Source: Collybiopsis luxurians FD-317 M1 (lineage: Eukaryota; Basidiomycota; Agaricomycetes; Agaricales; Omphalotaceae). From it: a DNA stretch of 64,000 nucleotides. The stretch spans positions 188,939 through 252,938 of the forward strand of contig KN834762.1 of assembly GCA_000827265.1 (NCBI GenBank). Reading direction: 5' to 3'. Under the pieces are notes generated by a model. That model made no database searches, had not been told where the DNA came from, and was given only the letters and a program-made list of their open reading frames with translations. Below, piece by piece: positions 48,019 to 57,963 of the stretch; the first letter of the stretch is position 1, and every line of letters begins with the position of its first letter. Both the position numbers and the translations under genes were made by a program.

Positions 48019-51000
48019 CTACCCAGAATATTGCCGATTCAGCGAATTGATGGATGGCTTACGATTCGGCCCACCACTCTTCAGACTCTCGATGCGCGCA
48101 GCCGCAGCGAGAACGCTCCTTGTCGACGATAATGGCGGTACTTCCTTTCCAAACGAACCCAAGCTTCCCTCGCTGTCGATATCATACGGATCCCTACCTC
48201 CCGCGTAGGTTCGACTCGAACTTAGAGGCTCGCCGAAGTCTAAGGGACCTGGTCTCGCACTCGAGCCGATCTCATTCTTGTTTGAATTCCCGAACCCAGT
48301 GAATGACCCGCTTAGCTCCAGCGTCCGCATCAGTGTGTTTCCCCTCCCACCTAACGCGGGAGGCAATGTACTGCTGGGACTGCCGGAGTTGTTCTCCGAG
48401 CGCTTTCTAGGTATCGCGCTGGGCGACAGAGTAGCATGAGATTGTCGGCGGGAAAGATTCGGGGGTGGAGGTGGGGATCGAGAGAGACCAGGTGAGTTCA
48501 AGTTAGATCGAGTGAATATAGGTGAGGCTGGGAACAGAGTTTGGTTCGGAGGAACGGGAGAACTGCGATTGGATATTCGTGATGAACAGGCTGAGATTAA
48601 GCTAGTTGGCAGAGGAGGAGGTTCCTTGGGAATTGTGGCATGATTGGAGAGATTTGCCAGTGAAGAGCGTCTGCTCAAGGACAAACCGGAGGGTCTTGGG
48701 CTTGAAAGCGATGGGCGCGGTGTAGATGGAGTAGGCAATGGCGAAAGCTGCTGGGACGAATATATCTGATGTAGTTGAGCGTGAGATGTCCGCGGTTTGA
48801 GAGGAGATTGCGGGACTTGAGCAGGTGGCGGACGGGGGGAAGAGGTATTTCGTGGAACGGGAGAAGGGGATTGTGGAATAATGGAGAGTGGTGATGGTCT
48901 TTTCTTCTTCACTTGTCCAGCGACAGGTAATGTTGACGGTTTTAGGGACGGACGAACGGTACTATTTGCACCTGACCGTCTCATAGCTGCTCTACCACCG
49001 CCAAATCTTGCCCTTGCTTCTTCGTACGAAGGCAAATCCATTCTTGAGCCAAAAGTTGGGGTCCCGCATCTAGAGCTAGCTCTACCTATCTCCCTAACAT
49101 TCAGAGCTTCCTCATTGGGATCGAGGCTACTTCCACCCATGTAATTTGAGTTAGGGACATCGAAGAAAGCAGAGCCGCTCCCGGACCTTGCTCGTCGCTG
49201 GATCGGAATCTCGGCGGGCACAGCAACGATATGGCCAAAAAGCGAACCGGGAGCTTTAGTGACTTTGGTGACCTTCCATCCAGCTGAATGGGCGAGGGAA
49301 ACAATCTCCCGCAGAGTACGTTCCTGGCCGTTGAACATGCATTGCATCTACAGACAACGCTAAGCAAGATAATACAATAAACCATGCATATGCTTACCGT
49401 CATGTCCATCCAGTAGCCGTTGGCGCTAGCTTTCCCGAGGTTGGGGAGAAGGGGGGCCGGGGCTAGTTCCGTCTCGGCTCCCTGGATTCCTGCGAGCCCA
49501 GCATCATCTTCGTCCTGTACGTCTCCAAAGTTATCTGCACATGCGAGCGGAAGGACGAAGTCCGCAATAAGCAGCTTTGTATCGGGTGCAGCAGCTTCAC
49601 GTAAACGAAGAAGAATCCTCTGCGCGAATGAATCTGGCCAGTCGTGACAAATAACGCGCAGGAGATAAACGGCAGCGTTTTTTACAGGCTGCGGGGTGAA
49701 AAAGTCATGCACTGTGAATAGCGCACTGGTCAGTCTTTTTTGTTGGCTTCGTATGAACTTGTACGTGCCTTGAAACTCGGCGATATTAGACTCAAGTAAC
49801 TCTGGGCATTTCGCTTTCCACGCCTTCTTACCCATATCGACTACGACTTCGCGATCTTGGATGATAAATTTTAGACCGGGGCCGTCATCGTCCGGCGAAC
49901 CACTCGAGGAGAATGCATGCGCCAGAAACATGCTGGTAGAGCCGATACCTCCGCCTACGTCCACAACAATACTTCCCTTGGGTAGAGATGGCCAGTCGAA
50001 TCCTAGAGAGGCTGTTGAAGTCCGACTGAGAAGCCATGAATATGTAAACTTACCGTTCAAGACGGCGCCTGGAGCTTCCCAACATCCTGTGCCAGTCATT
50101 GCCTTCCCAAACCTCTCCAGTCTGAATCGGTTCGGATTTGCAAGAGGATCTGGTGTCTGAGGCTTATCGATGTGTTTGCCTGTACTGTACATGTCGGCCT
50201 TCTTTCCTATGCTCGAAGTTCCTCGCTTGTGAGCCATGGTTCCGGCAACAGGTGTGACTACTCCGGGGATGAACCCTTCGTTTCTGCTTGGTCCGTTGAC
50301 ATGCTTTCCATCGATGCCTTCACCCTCAAGCCAGCCGAAGAACCCAACGCCTTCACAGCCGAAGGCATAATTAAAAGGCGCTCTCGTCGGCTCTCGCCCG
50401 TTCTTGTGTCTTTGCGGAGAGAGAAAATAGGCTTCAGTAAGGTATCCCGAGGATTTGAACAGTTCGTCCGTGCTATATGAGGTATCGGAGTTCAAGCATC
50501 AAGCCTATCAATGATTAGGTTGAAGGTACTTGCCACATTCCAACGAAAGCCGCAATACCATTAGTGTCGTTATACTTGGTCTCAGGACTATTAGGAAGCA
50601 ATTGAGGAAGCAAGAAGGGGCAGAGACTGAGATAAACTTGCCTCCGTATAAGCTCCTCGGACGGCTTTCCGGTATCGAGAATGGACGAGATTCGGTTGTT
50701 GGCAAAAACGTCTGGACTCACTTCTCGAAGAATATGGTGGGTAGCGAGAAGACGAAGAATATGAGCTGTTCGAAGCGCGCCACAGTCAGTGTCGCGTCCA
50801 AAAGAGACGCGTGAACGCGCCAGGAACAGAAGAACGTACCAAGCTTATTCTTCTCGACACCGTTCTTCTCAGAGATCAGTTTTACGTGTAAGCCGTTGGG
50901 ACCGGCTTCGCGAAGGATTTCCACAGTATGCGTGGCTTCGAGTAACCGCAAGCAGGAAGGTAAATGAAACTATGTACGGCCGAAGAGTCAGAAAGTGGGT

Positions 51001-51459
51001 AGAACGGGAGAATTAGAGAAAAACGCGAACCCCCATCCCAGCGTCGCAGAGCGTCAAAAATGGTATCTGTACAGTGGCGCTCATTTGGCCCGCAGCCGCT
51101 ACGATCCTGTTGATTGCGGTTATAACCACTGGATGATGAGATGTCAGAGTTTCTGAAGGCGAATTGGCATCGAATGGAAGATCAAGCGAAGGAAAATCGA
51201 GTAAAGTGGGCGTCGTGGATCTATCCTGAGACGAAACTGAGCTTTGGGAATAACTCAGAATAAGCGGTGAGGGAGGTGGAGAAGCATATGCGTGTCCTTG
51301 AGCTGGCTCGCTGACTACCGTCGGGGATGTTGAAGGGGTGGCGGGCGTTGAAGTCCTTGAATCTTGAGCTGAATTTCCAGATTCAGCATATACTCTTTCA
51401 ATATCGTCGAGAGCGTCGCCGATGATAGCGTGAAGGGCTCTGAGGACAGCAAAAGTCAT
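48019..51459 (-). CDS. O-methyltransferase with long disordered C-terminal extension
   Basis: Eight exons (51459-51031, 50969-50840, 50765-50642, 50587-50534, 50472-50054, 50002-49769, 49711-49398, 49347-48019) give 1010 residues. The N-terminal winged-helix part includes CLRLLEATHTVEILREAG. The SAM site SIVVDVGGGIGSTSMFLAHA is near residue 400, the acid loop is KFIIQDRE, and the catalytic His is in VICHDWPDSF near 486. This is a class I (COMT-type) methyltransferase acting on hydroxyls of small molecules. The fold ends near FGHIVAVPAEIP (about 615). The last 390 residues are Ser/Pro-rich and disordered, far longer than in the family. Introns 3 (AG then GCAAGT), 4 (TG then GCAAGT) and 6 (AG then GCACGT) need GC donors; two of these three are multiples of three and can also be read through. 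Confidence 0.86.
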
Positions 51460-51874
51460 GATGGGGAGAGGAAACGAAAGGATGAAAGGGTATGAGCTAC
51501 GACAAGATTTATAGAGGTCATCCAGATTCCTAATTGGGTAGGTAGATTTTCGAAGTCCGCCAAGGAGTGACGCACAGTACAACTTGTCAAAAGTCAGCCA
51601 CTCCACTTCCACCAGGTACAACAGTCCTTTTGCTGGCCTTGGATCGCTCGGAGGCGCGTGCAAACCACGAATCGTAAAAAAAAAAAATTTCATTAAACTA
51701 TGTACAAATTGATATATTTGGAAACATTAAATCGCAAATCAATACAGCTTTGACCGACCTCCGGTTCCGTGGACTTGCTCGGAGCATTTCTTTCTGTCCT
51801 CCGAGCTCATCGTCAAGGCCACAGCGCGTCAAAACACCAAAGTTGATGACATTCATTGATCCGTTATAACGTAC
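51460..51874. promoter_or_regulatory. Intergenic region upstream of the O-methyltransferase
   Basis: The 415 bp hold the methyltransferase promoter and the DUR3 3' end. An A-tract of 13 (about 51677-51689) is present. No other element is clear. Confidence 0.45.
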
Positions 51875-54800
51875 TTAGGCAGGTGAGCTTTTCAATGGTG
51901 GTACATATCTGCCGCTCCCATTCACAAATATATCCTGTATATGCAAAATTCAGAACAAATGTAGAAATAAAGCAGTCATTCCTTACCTTTATGATACCCC
52001 TCCCTATCTGGCTCAGGGCTTCTCGACTCTCCCAAAGAGGATAGAACACGACCGAGAACGCCGACGTAAAGGTCCAGATGATTCCAATGATAACCCACGC
52101 CGAATATCCTGCTACGCCGTATATCGTTTGTGCAAAGAAGAGTGGCAGAGGAATGAGGATAATAAGAACCAGCAGCTATCGACTGACAGTCAGCACGGCA
52201 AACTCCCAAAATTTAGAGCACTCGTCACCAACCAAACCCAGCGAAGACCACGCCGCAAAGCGAAAGGCTGCCTTGAGCTTGAGAGGGTCCAATTCTTCTT
52301 GCTCCTCCGCCGCAACCGTCGAGCCATTGACAGATGGCGACGTCGCCACCTCCTTCCTCTCAATTTCATCACCCTCATTCTTATCTTGATCTTTGGCCTC
52401 TCCTGAGTTTGTAAAGGCGACATAAGGATTGTTTATGGCTCGAGTAATTTCGAAATCAAAGTTGTCGGGCCACTAAAGAGACTAGAGTCAGAGTCTGCAT
52501 CTTATCCAGTGGCCGAGCTAAAGTCCTTACGATAATCGAGGTAACGGTGGCAATGATACCACCTAACCCTATGCTCGCTAAATTTCCGGCCAACATGGGG
52601 AAATTTTCTAGGGATTCAAATCGACAGTCAGTTCGAAGATTATACCGAGGAGATACAGAGAAAAAATAAGGTCCAGTAACGTTTCATGAAACGCCGACAG
52701 TTACCACTTCTGCAAACACTGACCTCCTGTAGTCTGGAGACCAACAGGGGAAAGACAAAGAAGTAAGGACGCCGCAAAGTTGAAAATATCATAAACACGT
52801 ACAGTGACATTGATGGCACCTCCATAGAGCGCGCTGGTAGTAACCAGCCAAGCAATCAAACCCGCGGCAAATCCAGCGAGCGAGCCAATGATGCACCCCC
52901 ATTTATTGGCTTTGCTCCAGGTGATGCAAAGGGCGATGGGCACAACTCCAGATCCTAGTATGACCCCCATGAAAGTCTAGAGTCCGACAGGGAGGAGCCG
53001 AGTCAGTATTCAGGGACATGCGATGGTAAAATTAACGGCGTATTGAAGAGAAGTCGGTAACTGCTGTTGAAAGCTGACTTACGTATAACCATCCCATCGA
53101 GACACCAATGAAGTAGAAAATCAGGCCCGCAAGAGCCATGACGAGTCCGTAGAATCCGACCTGCGAGATTCCAGTTCCAAAACCCTTAAGTCGTTCAAAA
53201 ATGACCCACCATGTAATGGCCCATTTGCAACAACTGATTATCTGTGGCGTTAGGATTGATGTATTTCTGCGAGCGGGAAATTAAAATCATTCTTCTCCCT
53301 GTGAAATACTTCCAACCTTGTAAACATCATACGTCAACAGGCTGCTCACAGCAATCAACTCCGCCGAAGTTGCAGAAGTGACCGCAAGGAACAGCAGGAC
53401 GAGAAGAGCCGCGGCTCCGGACGACCCCATCAATGCAGAGGCTGCAGCTGCAGCAGGTAAACCTGCTGATACATCTGCCGCACTCAAAGTCCTCATATCA
53501 GGGTCTCCTCGAAGCGCGACCGCAGATAAACCAAGAGTTGTGGCAAAAGTGAACGGGATGGCAAACCTGAGATGCGGAAAGGCACAATGGTAATGGTCAA
53601 GATGAAACAGACGCGATGTCAGTAGCGGTTTACAAGTGGAGTCTAGGTATGCTTAACTCACCAAGCCAAACCTCCCAGGAGATATGCCTTGACGGTAGTG
53701 CCGGGCCGGCTTGCAATTGCTCTTTGCCAGTACGCTTGATCTTGAAAAACATTTATCAGAGATTAATTCAGAAGGGATAGAGCCGAACCTGTGAAAATTG
53801 TAGCAAAGTTGCCGATAATGTTTATGACGCCGAAAATAAGACCATCCTTGGACCGCATTGTGACATAGGATCCATGAGCATTTCCTGGTACGGGAGAAGA
53901 ACTGGCAACAGTTTCAAGGAGTTCGTGCATACGCTTCGGACTACCGATCTTAGGACTCGTTGCATAGACGGTAAATACGAAGGTCTAATATTATAGGGAT
54001 CAGTCGTGTATAAAATAATTCAAGGGGATGAGACCAACAAGAATGATAGCAAATAGAACTGTGGTGTGCGTACTGAACAAATATATTAGTTGTATATAGG
54101 AAAAGGCGAAAAATACGCACTAATCGCAAAGAAGCGCTGGGATTGTAGTCGCGTAAGATCAGAAGAATCGGATAATCTACAAGGCGAACTAACTTGATCT
54201 CATTCCCCCGACGATCACATAAATAACGACGCCCAAACTGCGGTTCAGTGAGCCAATGACGCTATTCCCGATATCTTGCATAAAGAGTGTACTGACGGTA
54301 TGAGAAAGCACGCCTATGGTGAACTGAACTTCTATGTCATTCCGTCATCAAGCAAAGCTATACTTACAGCAAGGGTGCTCATCCCAGTGAGATCGGTGAC
54401 AGTAGCACTGCCTCCAAGAATTAGCATGGAGCTGACGATTATGTTCGTGGCGAGTCTGCAAATGAATTTCAAAGGTTATCAGCTTTCCGCTTATCTGACG
54501 AAGAACCGAGACTTACCCGAAAAACATGAATACCAGGTGGGCAACTTTTCCCCATCTAGCACCTACGATCTCCAGCCATGTATGGGCATACGGTGCATTT
54601 AATTTGAGCTTTGCAGCCAGCTACGCAGAAGCTCCGTTACATTTCAAAAGAAATATGGGACACTGCGTCAGACTGAAAGAGCCTACCATCGCGAACAGAA
54701 GAACCTAGATTATGAATGTCAATTTGAGAGTTTACAATGTCGAATGATAACGCTTGCCTGAATGGTTGCCCCAGCGCCGTACCACCAAGGACCACTTATG

Positions 54801-55316
54801 CCTACAACAGATCATAGCCATAAGCGGACGTAGAGTAGAATAAGCAACATTTACTTGCCGTATTTGTAGGCAACAGCGCTACTTTGAAGCTGAAAACACC
54901 AGTCAAGACAGGACCTTTGGGACATATAGGAATACTTGCCAAAGTTGCAGCCCAGGTCCACTGTGGTCTCATTAACAAAACGGGACAGAAATCAACAAAT
55001 AAGACACACCGCAGACACAATCCCTGAAGCGATTAGTCCTGGCTTCACACTTCTTGAGGCACTGCTGAACTCTTCCGAGTTTCGAGGTGAGAACGGAGTA
55101 TATCGAGCTTGCATGGCCGTCAGAAGTAACATGAACGCGCTAAAGAATAGCCCAATCCCTGGTCGTAGACCTTGAGCAGACTTCGAGGCTTTCCTGTGAA
55201 AGGACATACCCACAACTGGATTAGAAGGTCAGACTGATACAGTTCGGAAGAGAGCAGGACTACTCGCCAACGCCATATCCAGCACCTTGGGGCAACACAT
55301 TACTTGCGGACGACAT
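51875..55316 (-). CDS. DUR3: Urea active transporter Dur3 (sodium/solute symporter family)
   Basis: Twenty-three exons give 693 residues; the first six are 55316-55268, 55215-55010, 54960-54940, 54889-54859, 54801-54758 and 54704-54687, and the last is 51934-51875. Dur3 is the plasma-membrane proton-coupled importer of urea and polyamines. Seen: [130 protein letters not shown] and [16 protein letters not shown]. About 15 membrane helices are expected. Introns 1 (GCGAGT), 3 and 4 (GCAAGT) and 5 (GCAAGC) need GC donors. Exon 19 is only 10 nt (52733-52724). The length is close to yeast Dur3 (about 735). Three GATA sites lie 56-104 bp upstream. Confidence 0.92.
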
Positions 55317-55978
55317 TCTGTACTCGATCTGAGAAGAGGGAGTCAAAGAGTTGTTCGGCTGACCGACATTTCTTATCTATGCAGGTTGAGATAAGCAGAG
55401 AAAGGTTTATTTTTCTTATCATTTCCGGCAAATTCGTCCCCTGACTTTTCAATGTAGGCAGTCAAAGTTGACAGAAGAGAAATTCACATATCAAACATTC
55501 GAGGCAAATGTACCAGATTCCCAGCCATAGTTCATCTAGGTACCATACCTCCATGTATGTAGATTGCGACACAATGCAGACCCCATTGCGCCGCCTAAAA
55601 AGACTTTCGTTATACTAAACTGGGGAGCTATCACCGGGGTAGTTTGGGCTCCAAGAACATAACAAAAATTTGAGTATGTAATGCCTTAGCTCGGTCGTGG
55701 GATCGAAGTTCGCACCGTAGCCGTTATCTGTACGATGAATAAGCTGAGGGTCAGACAAATCAGTATTAATTCTCGATTGTCTGTAGCAAACTAAATGAAA
55801 ACTCAGAGTAACAGTCGGGTGGAAGACGAGCGGAAGAAGAGACGGAGGCAAAGCGGGGGACCGGAGGTACATTATGTCTAGCCGCCCAATTGTCGCGTGA
55901 TCTGAGCTATTTGACGCCCACACTGACGCACCGTAGAGATGTTCAACAGTTGGATGTCTTTATGCTCTCTTCCACATC
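55317..55978. promoter_or_regulatory. Divergent DUR3-ATG12 promoter with clustered GATA sites
   Basis: GATAAG-type sites occur at 55372-55377 (CTTATC), 55390-55395 (GATAAG) and 55415-55420 (CTTATC), 56-104 bp upstream of the DUR3 start. Nitrogen GATA activators (AreA/Nit2/Gln3 type) bind such clusters and switch on urea uptake genes. ATG12 starts at the other end. A 102-residue minus-strand frame at 55615-55923 is probably chance. Confidence 0.7.
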
Positions 55979-56574
55979 ATGACCGACAGCGCAGACCGCT
56001 CATTGCCCTCATGGGCTGCCCCAGATTTTCCGGAAACAAATGAAGAAGCTTTGAAAGCCTTACAAACTTACAAGAAGAAGGATGGGGAGAAAGGTTTGTA
56101 GTATCAAATATCGCGCGGTTCTCGAATTCCAATCTTTACACCTTCAGTCATCGTTCGTTTCAAAGCCGTTGGGAACGCTCCGATAATGAAGCAGAACTTT
56201 TTCAAAATCACCTCATCAAATAGATTTCAGGCTGTCATCCAATTTTTACGGAAAGAATTAGGCTACAAGGGCTCGGAACCACTGGTGAGTCTGCGCAACG
56301 ACTTAGGCAAGTTCAAGTCGGCTCATTTTTTTTTTCAGCATACGTATATCAATCTTGCCTTCTCACCAGCACCCGATGACACCGTTGCCAATTTGTTCAA
56401 GGTTCGTTGAGCTCTTGGCTGACCCTGAATGCTATCCTTCTAAGCCTCCAAATCCTAATTTTAGTCGTTCCAGACAGACAACCATCTTATTGTAAATTAT
56501 AGGTATGATCCTTGGCTTTCGCTGTCAGCATCCGTCTGAAACGCGCTATCAGCACTACGGCCGCCTGGGGCTGA
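55979..56574 (+). CDS. ATG12: Autophagy ubiquitin-like protein Atg12
   Basis: Exons 55979-56093, 56148-56284, 56339-56401, 56465-56502 and 56553-56574 give 124 residues. Atg12 is attached through its C-terminal glycine to Atg5 by Atg7 and Atg10, and the conjugate promotes Atg8 lipidation in autophagosome formation. Seen: [55 protein letters not shown] and the ending HLIVNYSTTAAWG. The last exon of 22 nt encodes only the final residues and stop, including the essential terminal Gly. A short disordered N-terminus precedes the fold, as usual. All joins keep phase. It shares its promoter region with DUR3; both respond to nitrogen in other fungi, though shared control here is inference. Confidence 0.95.
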
Positions 56575-56708
56575 CTATTTGTGTACATGCACGCAATACA
56601 TTTTATGAATTGTACACTAATCTGCATCAGTAATCGACCCATGAATTGCATACTGTGAATTTGTAATCAACTCACAATCGTCTGCTGGAATGGATGCTCG
56701 ATTATAGA

Positions 56709-56716
56709 TATAAAAA
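56709..56716 (+). promoter_or_regulatory. TATA box of cyanamide-hydratase-like copy 3
   Basis: TATAAAAA lies 36-43 bp before the start, the same position as in copies 1 and 2. Confidence 0.6.
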
Positions 56717-56751
56717 CTTTGGACTCATCGATCTTTCAAAATCAGTCAACC

Positions 56752-57582
56752 ATGCCCCTTCCAGAAAAATTCGATGCATTCGTTCCCTCCAATTTTGTGG
56801 AATTGCTTGCACAATCCAACTTCCAACCAGCTCCCTTAAAACTCGCAGAGCTCAGAGAGCTAGACAGCTCTATCGTTACCTTCGGAAGTTCTCTCAAACT
56901 CGCGGAGAAGCTTTATTCGCAGCTCCTGTTCAACCATTGCCAGCGTTGCTATTACTTTGCTCTTGCCATACTAAGCAACGGGTTCCCTTCTAACTCGCCC
57001 TCTGTACCTCAAATTCCCCGTGAAACAGTCGTCAAGGAACTCTATCTTACCTGTCTCCTGCACGACTTTGGTCTAAGCACTCACATTGATACTACCACAC
57101 ACCCTGCTCACGACATGACGTTCGAATTTCATGGTGGAATCATGGCGTATGAGCATCTTCGAGCCGAGTACATTTCTACGCATCAGCTTAATGATATTCA
57201 GATTGCCGATATCACCCAGAGTATAATGCTTCACACCGCTCCGTTTGAACACGGCAAGTCCTCCGCATTGGGTATGCTGATGCAACTTTCTGCGTTTCTC
57301 GATGTGTTTGGATATGGTGTATTTGGCCCAGACTCTATGGAGAAGTTGATCCATAGGGATACTGTCCGGGAAATTGAGCAGGCTTTTCCTCGAGGTGATA
57401 TGGCCCAACTGGATCGACAATCTCAAATCATGTTCGAGGAGAAACCTAATTGCCTCACAAGTCATTTCGTAAGTGCACGTCTGTTCTGAAGCTGCGTCTT
57501 GGACTTACTGTTATCACGACAGCTCTTCCACAAGCGCCCATTACTAGGCTCTTATCCTGTCGCTGATTCACATCGAGTCTAA
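56752..57582 (+). CDS. Cyanamide-hydratase-like HD-domain protein, copy 3
   Basis: Exons 56752-57468 (717 nt, as in copies 1 and 2) and 57523-57582 give 258 residues. Motifs are intact: HCQRCYYFALAI, LTCLLHDFGLS, MTFEFHGGIMAYEHL, SIMLHTA and FGPDSMEKLIHRDTVREIEQ. The start MPLPEKFDAFVPSNF is shared. It is more diverged than the other two, with a different tail (GSYPVADSHRV). It sits 10.5 kb from copy 2, separated by EMC8/9, the methyltransferase, DUR3 and ATG12. The activity inferred is hydration of cyanamide or a related nitrile-like substrate to urea or an amide. Confidence 0.88.
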
Positions 57583-57963
57583 CTCAGGAACGTGGTGCAT
57601 CCCGCTGCCCGTGATAGGCACTATTGAGCAGTTCTCGAGTATCCTTCTGAATGTGTGCACTAGCAAATATTGTTGATCAGTTTCGTCGTGGGATTGAGCA
57701 TTATACGCCGTAACACTGCACCGGGTGAAATGTAGATTGTGCTTTTGAGCCTGCTCTGCACTGTGCTTACACCGCAAAAACAGAGTGCAATTTCTGATCA
57801 AACGTTCAGGCTATATACATATATCTATATACATATATCCATATACATTCGTACAAGAAACAGTGCTCTTTTACTTGGACTCATACTAATACACAGTTCG
57901 TGTCAAACTCTCATTGAACGTTTCGAACATAAAGATGCAGAGAAAACCGTCGCTGAAAAATTC
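57583..57963. other. Convergent intergenic region with AT repeat
   Basis: This 381-bp gap lies between the stops of copy 3 and aldehyde dehydrogenase copy 1. It contains the TATATACA/TATATC repeat at 57811-57848 and nothing else recognisable. Confidence 0.5.
57811..57848 (+). repeat. AT-rich short tandem repeat
   Basis: CTATATACATATAT is repeated about 2.5 times with small changes, in the 3' intergenic gap. Confidence 0.8.

Noticed and set aside
51875..55316. DUR3 as a pseudogene with broken frames
   Set aside because: The many frame changes are all explained by 22 introns once GC donors are allowed, and every transporter motif is preserved.
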